Source: Klebsormidium nitens (lineage: Eukaryota > Streptophyta > Klebsormidiophyceae > Klebsormidiales > Klebsormidiaceae). From it: 52,851 nt of DNA. Location: positions 20,811-73,661 of the forward strand of contig DF237420.1 in the NCBI GenBank assembly GCA_000708835.1. Reading direction: 5' to 3'. The position numbers were made by a program, and so were the translations under genes. This document shows, piece by piece, positions 36,101 through 45,300 of this stretch (its first letter is position 1; every line of letters starts with the position of its first letter). The notes under the pieces are model-generated. The model ran no database searches, was not told the DNA's origin, and saw only the letters and a program-made list of their open reading frames with translations.

Positions 36101-39100
36101 GTTCCTTAGGATCTTCTGTATGCGGACCTGTCGATCTGCATCGCGTGAAAAAAATCAACGGCATGTGTGTCTCTTGGGCCGAGGAGAGGGTTTCGTCGCC
36201 CCAATTTATGGCAGCGCCCCTAAGATCTCTCCTCAAGGTCTTTCTTGGGCAGCAAAGACTTTTCCCCTCCCGCAGAGATGACGAGGAGGTTACTGAAGGG
36301 CGAAGCCTCAAGAGCGCTTCAAGTCAAGCAAGATTCTCAGATCAACGGCTACATCTCCGTTCCTGACGTCACTTGGATGGACGGCCACGCCATCATGCCG
36401 GTAGGTACCAAAGCCTGGGGCCGAACGTCATCTGGTACATACCTGCCTGACCTGGGGCCGACTCGAGCCGCGCCGACGGAGCGCGAGTTCCTCAAAGGCT
36501 GCCAATCTAGTGATTGTTGGGAGGACTCGTCGTTGTATCGAAACACGAATCCAAGATTCAGGTGCAAAGCGGCTGCAAGTCAGGGCTCACCATTCCGGAG
36601 TTGACGAGGTACTGCGACGTCTTTTCAAGCGCGTGCATGTTGACTTGACCGCTCAGGTAAAGGTATTGGTGAAGCACTTTGCCGTGGCGGCTCTCTTCTC
36701 CGGTCCAGGCGCGGGTCCATCTGCAAACGGAACGCCATGGCCTATCAGCGGAAACAGAACGGAAGATGCTGTGACCGGAATTGGAGCGGCCGGCAGCCAA
36801 CAAGGACGGTAACGGAACGGGAGAGAAACCGAGCGGAAGTCACCATAAGCGGAGATAGAGCGGAAGCCACAATTGACGGAAACAGCGCCGACGGAAAGAG
36901 AGCGGAAACTATTGTGAACAAGAAGAGAGCCGGAGCCACAAGAAAAGAAAGCGAAGACCATGAGCGGATTCAAGACGGAAGCCACGATGATTGGAAACAG
37001 AGCAGAGATACAGCGGGAAGGTCTGCAACGGAAGCAGAAGGAAGCCATCCATATATACGAAGTGGAGGCCACTAGGGAACGGAAAGAGACCGGAACCGCC
37101 ATGATTGAAACCACAGCGGAGACGCTAGTTTCATCGATAACGGAGCCGAAGCGGCATAATGGACAGAAGCAGAGCGAAGGGGCCATTGTGAACGGAAATG
37201 AAGTGAGAGTTGCTGTGAATGGAAGCAGCGCGGAAGCCACAGCGATTGGGAACAGAGCGGAAAAGGCTGCGGACGGAAAATAGAGCGGAAGCCACCCTGT
37301 CGGAACGAATCCGGAAGCTACTAGGAAGGATGCAGAGCGGACGGGCGAGATTTGGCAAGCTGGAATCGGTCCAGATAAGTTCCTGTATGGGGGCCTCGTC
37401 ATCTGCCCGGTTTCATCCCCTTAGGCTAACGGCAGCTTGGCGTGCTAGATGTCAAAGATTTAAACAGTCCACAATCGTTGGTTTACAGGCAACATGTCTC
37501 TCCGAACGTCTGATTCTCATCATCTGAAGGTTTTCCTACAGCAGAAGTATGCAGAAACATGGAACGGGACAAAAGAAAAGGGTCAAAGTCGAGGCGGCTG
37601 TTCTTCAACCTCACCTGGCCCAGGGGGTCATATTCGCCCCGGTACTGACCCCCAAGCAAGCTAGCCTGCTGGCATCTAGGCATACTCGCATTCATATTCT
37701 CTCAACAAGAATTCTAACATCCTGAGAAACCACCAAAAGATCGACAACCTCGCAGCTGACACTCTCGGCACTCTCACCTGGCCCAGGGGGTCATATCCGC
37801 CCCTGAATCGTCCCGGGTGCCGTCGAGCGTGTTGAGCATGATGGAGGAATTAGGGAGGCCTTCTTCGGACACCGTGTTCCCCGCCAGGCACACCCAAAAG
37901 TCGTCCGGAAGTTCTGCGGACCGCGTGCGTAGGTCCGTCACTTGCTGGACGAAGTCCTCCGCCGAGGAGCTCGGAAGCAGGTCCTGCCATAGGAGATGAG
38001 TGGTGAGCATCAGAAGCGATGAGGAACAATGATTCACGAAACGTGTTTCAAGGATGATCAACAAAGTCCTCAGCTGACGAGATTGGAAGAAGACCCTGGC
38101 GTAAGGATGCAGATGAGCAACGTTTTACTTAAGGTTTGCTATTGCGCATGAGGGCCCCTCGATTGCTAGACAAAGTCCTCCGCCGAGGAGCTCGGAAGCA
38201 GGTCCTGCATTAGGAGATGAGTGGTGAGCATCATAAGCGATGAGAAACAATTGGATTAGAGGTTCACGGAACGTGTTTTGAAGGACCGTCAGGTGATCAA
38301 CAAAGTCCTCTGCTGAGGAGCTTGACAATAGGTCCTGGCGTAAGGGAGGCAGAATGGAGTGAGATGAGCACCGGCTTCTTGAGGTTTGCGCACTGTGCGC
38401 GCAGGTTTGTCGTGTGCTGGACAAAGATCTCCACCGAAGGAGTTCGGAAGCAGGTCTTGCCATAAGAGATAAGTAGTGCGAATAAGGAGACGAGGACCGA
38501 CGGCTTGTTCAAGGTCTACTTGAGTACTCGCTAAGATACTGGACGAAGTCGTCAATGGAGAACTTCAAAAGCTGGTTCTGCGGTCAGGAGATAAACGGAT
38601 CTGGAGCCACAAAGACGAGCGTGTTAAAAGAAACGTGAACAAACCAAGCGTCATCAGGACAAGAAGGATTGAAAGGACGTGTCCAATTTTGGCATGACAC
38701 GGATTGAATCGCCGCTGTCAGCCTTATTGGCAGCTGCTACTCGCTCCTAAGACTCTATGCATAGTGAAACACGGACTTAGAGCACAGAGTCACGACGTGA
38801 TTTTGAAGCGTCCCTTCAAAAGAGTTGAAATTAAGATAGTTTTTCTGGTTTCACCACTCCTTGCAGTCTGACGAAACTCTTTGTGCGTCGAGTCTGCCAA
38901 GAAAGCAAGGTAAAAGGGTCTACCAAGACGAGTTGTTCCAAAAATGAGATCCACTCTTGGACAAAGGTAGCAAGCTGACCCGATCCTCGAGAAGATCACA
39001 ATAAGCCGAGATAATAATGAGTTAACCGCAATGAAGACGGGGTGGGGGTAGTTTGGTGGTTAGGGTGGGTATGGGTGCGGAGCATGCATGTTTCCGGGTT

Positions 39101-40362
39101 AGGGTTCCAGTGTTAATCGGAGCTTATATTTTCTTGGCTTATTATCAGCTTTCTCGAGTTTTATTGATCCAACCTCACCGAAGGCTGCCAGTTGAACTCA
39201 ACCCGGTGCTCGTATCTTCCCAGCAATTCCTCCTCCACCCAACAGTCCATTGACCGAATGACCTCCATTTGCTTGGCGGTCGTCGTGTGTGCAGGAGACG
39301 CGGCTTTAGGGGGCCGCTTCAGGCTGGGAGTACCGCTGGTACTAGCAGGATCGCTTTCTTGCTTGGGGCTGATCTCCCTGCAAAGAGACGGGGAGCCTAG
39401 TCACCTTCTGCTGAGGCTTTCTCTGCTCCAATCGACTCCGACGTTTGTTCCCGACTGTTTCCTTCTGGCAGTGGGGCGTTACAAGCTGGGAGCGTTGCTG
39501 GCGGAAATTCCTCAAATTGTCTCCCTGCAGATAGACGGAGGTCTTTAAACTTGACCAGGATTGAGATTGACATGGCTCCAGATTGACCCCGGATTTCTGA
39601 TCAGGCGTGACTGTTTCCTTCTTTGTGGGCATTCTTCCCTGTCGGCAAAGAAGCAGAGCTTAGTGAGCTTTTCAGCTGAGGCTTTCCGGACTCTGGTTTA
39701 ACCCAACGCCTTTTCCATGCCCAACGTCTCCTTCTTGTGGTGCACGCTGGCAGAGTCGCTTTCTTATCTGGGACTGACCTCCCTGCAAATAATAGGACTG
39801 CTCAGTAAGCTTCGACTCGAGCTTTCTACGCTCTATAACGCTCCTTGACGCTCCGCTTGACAACAGATCTCGCCTCTCACTCACCAGAAGTGCATTACGA
39901 CATGCCCACCGGACCCCTGACTTTGCACTCCACCTTTCAAAGGAGGAACAATCCAACCCAATGAAAGCAGTCCACCTCCAAAGAAGATCAGGACCTATCC
40001 CTTGGCCATCATTTGCACGTTGCTTTTAAGTCACACCCAAAGCAGCGCTGAGCTTCCCCAGTAGATATCATCTGAGAGATGACTAGAGATTTAGTATCCC
40101 AGCTCAGAGATTCAGAACCCAACTAATGTTCTCATGCAAGGAGCCCAAAAAGAAGGAAACTATCGACGCACCGGGCAGGGGCTGTTATCGCAGTCACCGT
40201 AGCAGAGACATGCGGGCGGTGTCTCGTTCGCAGTGGGGCTGCCTGACAACCAGCGCCGGATGGAACCTTTCTGGAGCAGAAGACAAGATCCGCTGACTGA
40301 GCCGCAAGCTGCAGCAGGGTCCTTGGCAGGTGTGCTCGGCACGCACTCGTAGCTGACTCCAT
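33198..40362 (-). CDS. Plastid acyl-ACP (stearoyl-type) desaturase
   Basis: Soluble diiron enzyme that puts the first double bond into acyl-ACP in the plastid stroma. Seven exons on the minus strand: 40362-40172, 39377-39179, 37983-37778, 36720-36591, 35938-35757, 35049-34911, 33449-33198 (1299 nt, 432 residues; all phases fit). Exon 1 encodes a Ser/Ala/Arg-rich leader of about 63 residues starting [13 protein letters not shown], suited to a transit peptide; it is the least certain exon, chosen for its leader character and its CG/GTGCGT phase-2 donor. Then: [49 protein letters not shown] (about 207-212) and DEKRHE (about 293-298), the two diiron motifs; [57 protein letters not shown]-terminal [12 protein letters not shown]. 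The intron 6 donor is GTGGGC. Introns 2, 3, 6 and 1 carry many junction copies. Confidence 0.92.
33540..33800 (-). repeat. Acceptor-edge copies of desaturase exon 7
   Basis: The working intron end and exon start (about 33360-33480) are repeated upstream in transcript direction. Copy 33547-33690 keeps CAG at 33633-33635 and about 85 bp of the exon start ([11 protein letters not shown] with Asn to Asp, then [15 protein letters not shown]), then runs into other sequence. A third remnant keeps CCGCACCGCTGG at 33771-33782. The common landmark CCGCACCGCT lies at 33433, 33616 and 33771 (steps 183 and 155). Intron landmarks such as AACCCCGCTGCCTGG are repeated too, so the unit spans the junction. Confidence 0.92.
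34480..34545 (-). repeat. Donor-edge copy of desaturase exon 6
   Basis: AGTCCACGAACAGCGTTGGACTC followed by TCCCCGTCCTTAC, within 34490-34545, matches the exon 6 segment AGTCCATGAACAGAGTCGG, GCTCTCGCCGTCCTGC at about 34918-34955. It lies downstream of exon 6 in transcript direction. An internal AACAGTCCACG doubling is also present. Confidence 0.75.
34620..34810 (+). repeat. Dispersed G-rich repeat, two partial copies
   Basis: GGGTGGGGTTGGC..GGTGGTTAG..GGGTTCGCGTGCGGAGCG (34627-34671) and GGGTGGGGTTAGG..GGTGCGGGTGCGGAG (about 34767-34806) resemble the unit at 39038-39110 and the inverted one at 30505-30595. They are in desaturase intron 6. Confidence 0.5.
36735..37335. repeat. Degenerate purine-rich minisatellite in desaturase intron 3
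   Basis: About 600 bp built of imperfect repeats of a motif like AGAGCGGAAGCCACRATTGACGGAAACAG. The repeat length is roughly 35-45 bp and variable. On the transcribed strand it is a pyrimidine-rich tract (TTCCGTTTCC and similar) just upstream of the exon 4 acceptor, whose own tract reads GTTCCGTTTGCAG. It may have grown by duplication of that acceptor region. The long open frames across it come from the repeat. Confidence 0.75.
37608..37641 (-). repeat. Donor-edge copy of desaturase exon 3
   Basis: TCACCTGGCCCAGGGGGTCA followed by TATTCGCCCC (37611-37640) repeats, with one difference, the working exon 3 end and donor at 37774-37803 (TCACCTGGCCCAGGGGGTCA, TATCCGCCCC). The offset is exactly 163 bp, downstream in transcript direction, with the GTGA donor intact. 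Confidence 0.92.
38040..38590 (-). repeat. Five acceptor-edge copies of desaturase exon 3
   Basis: The exon 3 start ([15 protein letters not shown], acceptor at 37984-37986) is repeated upstream in transcript direction. The landmark (G/A)AAGTCCTCCGCCGAGGAGC lies at 37951 (working) and, degenerating, at about 38063, 38172, 38302, 38423 and 38545. Steps are about 110-130 bp. The copy at 38172 is almost identical, including the intron landmark TAGGAGATGAGTGGTGAGCA; the outermost copy keeps about half the positions. Most keep a CAG or AG near the expected acceptor. Confidence 0.92.
39035..39115 (+). repeat. Dispersed G-rich repeat with GGGTTAGGGTT
   Basis: GGGTGGGGGTAG, GGTGGTTAGGGTGGG, GGGTGCGGAGCATG and GGGTTAGGGTTCCAG in order, in desaturase intron 2. 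It matches the inverse of 30505-30595 and is related to 34627-34700. It includes the plant-telomere-like TTAGGG core but is not a telomere array. Confidence 0.55.
39379..39800 (-). repeat. Three acceptor-edge copies of desaturase exon 2
   Basis: The acceptor of working exon 2 lies at 39378-39380 (TTTGCAG, then GGAGATCAGCCCC). Related junctions lie at about 39525 (CTGCAG, GGAGACAATTTG), 39639 (CCGACAG, GGAAGAATG) and 39783 (TTTGCAG, GGAGGTCAGTCCC). The outermost also keeps the exon segment AAGAAAGCGACTCTGC against AAGAAAGCGATCCTGC. Steps are 147, 114 and 144 bp. Confidence 0.85.
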
Positions 40363-42387
40363 AGTGGGTGTGAATAGGCTCCCTTGCTAATTGGGAATGG
40401 CAGGTTTTACTGCTCGGGAAGGTTTTAACACCGAGATCTTTGGGGGTGGGGCTCAGCAGCAATCCCAACTATCTCTAAGCAAATCTTCCAACGGTTATTG
40501 TGAACCTATGAATTGCTTTGGAACCAGCTCAGATTAGGGGGATCCCCGCAGCACGAACCTGCAAAAAAGGGCGTTGTTTCAAGTTCTGAATTCCATTTCA
40601 AGCTGAATCGCATTCATCACTCAAGTGCCTCTTAGGCTGCCGGCTCATTATGTTGAGGGAAATCGGTGCAAAGTCAGCTGAAAAAAGGTGCAAGGACCGG
40701 CCGTATTTGAGCCACTGCCATATATCCTTGATGTTGAGAAATCAGAACGCGTATCAATGTACGAAGATTGTCAGGTGTTGGGGCAATCAGGCTTTGAATC
40801 TGGAGCAAAAATGCCGGAATCAACTTGTATTCAGAAAGTTGCCTAGCTCCGGCCAATTTGGAGAAGACATCTTCTTTCACACCATAGCTGCCTGCATAGG
40901 CCACCTGCTTTTGTTCCAAAAGCAAAATTTCTGAGAGCACCTGAACAACGCTGTGATCGCTCGTCGATTGGTTTTTATTTGGTGTGCAGCTCTCATGCAA
41001 GAGAACCCAGATAGCCTAGCAAACCTGCATTGGAACATCCTCCGGGCTTGTCAATTCACCACAAAATCAGCATTGATTGGTTGATATCAAAATAACTGAC
41101 CTCACTTCTTGCAACATCAACATAGCAATTCCAGTATATTGGTGGGGTGCATTTTTCTTTGTTCTCTCAAGACTTTCTGAAAAGGGAGTGTAGCAGCGCA
41201 CGCAAAGTGTCAGCCCAGAGGATGAGGGCCTGAGACACCTCACCACTTTGGCAGGAACTCTTGCTCGGTGCCGTCAATATCCAACCTCGCTGGTCCAATG
41301 GGTGGTTGGCTGCAAAACCAATGCGGCACATACCTACAGCTGTGCAGAGGTTATTCCAATGTGTTACAAGTCAATAGCTCTGTTTCACGTTCTCTTTGTC
41401 CGGAAATGGCTGTTTCTTGCGAGAGTCTGATCATAAATGGCTGGAGAGGGCTTGAGAAAGCGGCAGTTGCGGCCAAACCCTGGAAAATGGAGGTATTGAA
41501 AGACCATCCGCCAGTGATGCATCATGGGGGCAGGAATCAGGATGCATAGAAAGAAAATCTTCCGAGCTGGTACGTACTCCAGCAGTGGAATGCGCGAAAC
41601 CCGTGTACCGGTCGGTACGTATTTGCCCTGTATTCGATGGGTTTAGCGATTGGGGTTTGCGTAAACGGAGATGGACATCCATAGCTTATGTCGGAGGATC
41701 GAGTACCCGGCCTCGAATATTGACAGCCAGAACCGGGAAGAACATATAGCGTATGGATCAGGGTCTGCCCCTGCATGTTGACATCACCATTGACGGACTG
41801 AACGGCCCAAGCGGTACCTAGTTCAATCATCAATGACATAGGTAGGTACGGCGGAACATCCAATCAATTTGCAGACGCAGACGCAGAACTCTATGACGTA
41901 CGGTACCTATTTATTCGTGATGTGATTGGTCGTATGTTTGGCCGAGGCGCCTTTCGGCCGCGGAACCATGGCCCATGGCGTCAGCAGACTCACAGCACTG
42001 ACGACGTTCGCTTGTGATTGCACAATGCATCCAGTCACCAATGTGAAAGCGCCGGCCTATACTGCTGCGGCGCAACTTAAATACTGCAAGCGGACCAGCT
42101 GCAGGAAGGTTGATTTCTTTGCCGCCTCATAATACCTAAGTTGATAGTCACTCACGCTGAGGCGGACAGCTGGAAAGCAACCTTCCGATTTGATCAACTT
42201 GCGAGGAATAGGACTCAAGTTTCTACACCTTACTTGGTCTCGTGCAAGACGCAGCATCCTGGGTGTCCTGTTTCTGATCATATTGCAACAGTGCAATATC
42301 TTGATACCGGTGTCGTTTATCTTCGCCGCTCTTTCCCCTGAAGCTCAGCATTGGTCCAATCAAATCGGTGCACCGGGCAAACCCCAA
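40363..42387. other. Divergent intergenic region between desaturase and P450
   Basis: About 2 kb between two ATGs on opposite strands, so a shared promoter region. An open frame at 41000-40674 (-) has no recognised family and no ATG. No inverted-repeat element was found. I cannot assign promoter motifs. Confidence 0.5.
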
Positions 42388-45300
42388 ATGGATCAGGCTA
42401 CGATGTCGATGCGCTTCCCTCACAGCTTGTCGCGCTACGATCTTCTTCACAGCTCCTCATGGAGCCCTACAGCAGACCAAGTTATCTCAGCCATCCGCTC
42501 CCATTGGCTGAGCTTCTCCTTTCTCGCCACTCTAGTTGCGCTGCTTCTCCATGCGTATCTCACCTTCTTTCACCGTCCGCTGCGCCTGATCAGACACTTT
42601 CAGAAGCAGGGGATACGGGGACCACCCTTTCGGCCAATATTGGGGCACATGCCGGAAGTGCTGGCTGGAATCAAAGAGACGGCGCAGACGGGGGTGGTGT
42701 TTCCCAACCTGCTCAAGTGGCGGGAGATGTATGGTGAGTCTTGCAGCTGATTGATAGTGTTTGAATGAAGCAGCTGCACTTGTTTCTGTAGCTGGCTTAT
42801 AGTTTGTTCCTCATCAGTATCAGAGGCAGAGGCCCAAGACGGCAGGACATACACCCCTATGCGAGGAGTTGCCTTTTGCCTCTAAGCCAGAAGGCAGCTG
42901 AGATCTGAGCAACATGGCATCCCAGAAAATGCACGAAAGCGACTCCGAGGATTTCCGTTATATTGAACATACATCAGTCACAGAGAGTGGTGGGATTTCT
43001 ATAGTAAGAGCTCATTTCAGCAGAGTTTTAGTTCAGTACACCAAGCGCTGATGTAGGCCACTGCAAATTGCTTGGAGTGACAGGGGCAGCTAGCAAGGGA
43101 CTTTTCCAGTTGGGGAGGACGTTTGCCCCTTTGGCTGGCTGCCAATCGATACGAGGAACAAGTCTGCAAGCACTCAGCAGACTTGTCTACAAGCACTCTC
43201 GTGCTGTGCTAATGAATGTGTAGTTTTGCAGCCCGTGGATGATTATCAGTGTTTTGGCATGGCCGTGTCTTGTCTGCAGACAGCGCGCCCCAAGCATACC
43301 CCCAATCTAAACTGCCGAATATATTCTTCTGTTGTACAGACATCTGCTTGGTCAACAACCTATCGTCTGTGATTTGCCCAGAGAAAGCATCATACGCTGG
43401 AAAATCATAAGTTATAGGTGCCCGACTGATGTGGCATGTCTTCTGGCTCCTCGTAGGCCAACAGCACCGATTTACGCATTGCCATCGCACACTCTGGGCT
43501 GAAATGCCGATCCACTTCCTCCACATTTCTCCCCCATTTTCACAACCTATACCTTAGACTTCGATCCACCTCCAAATCAGACCCAGCTCGACTTTGTTCA
43601 AGCGAAGGTTGGAGACCTGCTCTGTGGGCACTCTAACCTTCCAGTGCTATCTAAATCCCCGAATTGGGCTACTCATCGACCCATATCTTAACCTATTTCT
43701 ACAGGAGTTACCTGTTCCTTCAATCTAGATGCCCCCCTACTTCAGGCGACGTATTGTATTGACAGATGACCACCCACTTGCTCTCCTCTACTGTGAGCTC
43801 CAAGCAAACTTGATTTTCAACTGCAACCACCCCCTGACTTTAAAGATTTTTTCCATGAGCCGGTTCCCTGTCTTGGATCCTTAACCAGAAACACTAACCC
43901 ACGGTTTATCTTCTGCAGGTGACGTGTTCTACTATCTAATGGGCACCCAAGTTCGCCTCGCTATCATGACCCCGGAGCTGGGTCACAAGATCCAAACCGC
44001 GACTAGCGGCCCAAAAGGCACATTCCAAAAAGACGCGCACACCCGCCAAGCGTATGAGCCGCTCCTGGGCAGCTACGGCCTCGTTCTGGCGGCCAATGAC
44101 GTCTGGGCACGTCAGCGGAAGCTAGCCAACCCGATGTTCTACCATTCCAAAATTAAGGTAAGGGTTCGCATCGACCGAAAAGCTGCAAAAAGCTCTCCAG
44201 ATTCTTGAGCCAATCAAGTGGTCCAACAGATTCACGTGGTTAGAAAGGTACCAACCAAATCAGTCTTTCGGCGTGAGAAGTATCGGACCTCCTCCTTGGC
44301 GGTACTACAAAGTCGACGCTGGGGCCCAAGTAGGTTTTCGGTCGACGCGCCCCTTAAGGGAAAAAACAATCCATTGTGCAATACAGCTCCTGTTCATATC
44401 TGAAGTGGCCGGGTTCGTGGTTTGAAAGACGGATATGAAACTTATGCCAGACGATCAGCGAAAGTGCATCAGAGCTTTTCCGCCGCCTTGTATGCTGTAA
44501 GGACGGTTGGCATCCTTCGTGCCTCTTTGTGTCAACTCTTAATCAGATTTAGGGAGCTGTCAAAACATGTCAGGCAAGTAATTACAAGTGAGAACGAGAC
44601 ATGAAAAGTCCTGAGGCAATCTCGTTCGATCTCTTGAGAGATTGCTCAGTGACCGATGAGTTTCGCTTCTCTGACGGGTCTACTTTGTGCAATCTTGTTC
44701 ATGGTCAGCTTGCCTTCCCAGGTCAGGAAACTCTGCCGCCAACGCCTTTGCAACGCCTTGCAAACCCCAAGTTCGGGTCCGCTCCGATACTCTTTTCCGA
44801 AGAAAGCAGCATTGAAAGAGCTGGTCAAAGAGTAAAGCAGACAGTCACGGTTCGCCCCTGAATCACGCTTGATCAGGGCTTGCGTATCACACCCGAACCA
44901 ATCCTTGTGTCGTAATTCCGCGACCGATCCGCGTTTGCTCAACCGAATGTTCTTCACACTATTTTCTCCGTAGGACTTGTTTTGGCTCATGGCTGCCGGG
45001 TTTTGACACACGAAACTCATCGTACGCAGGGATACGAAGCCAACAGCAGACTGTGTTTCCTTGTCAACGAAGCAGCCACCTTTAATTTCCTTTCGAAGGG
45101 ACATGCGCGAAAAGCTGTCCAGCTCTTTAAAAGGTAGACCCGCGAGACAATCTAACAATAATGAAAATCTACCTCGTTTCCGCAGGATATGTTCCCAATC
45201 ATGGCGGAGTGCTCGCAGGAGCTCATCCGAAAGTGGGGCGACAAGATTGACACAGCGGGGGGCGGGAAGGTCGAGATCGAAGTTTGGGCCGAGTTTGGCG

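Noticed and set aside
36653-37402. 249-residue open frame on the minus strand
   Set aside because: It runs through the purine-rich minisatellite and part of desaturase exon 4 in another frame. Its Phe/Ser/Ala-rich sequence is the translation of the repeat.
38040-39800. Regularly spaced repeats resembling a CRISPR array
   Set aside because: The units are copies of exon starts of a nuclear plant-type gene, degenerate, and not short palindromic repeats with unique spacers.
40674-41000. 108-residue open frame on the minus strand
   Set aside because: No ATG, no recognised family, no linked splice sites. Left as unassigned intergenic sequence.
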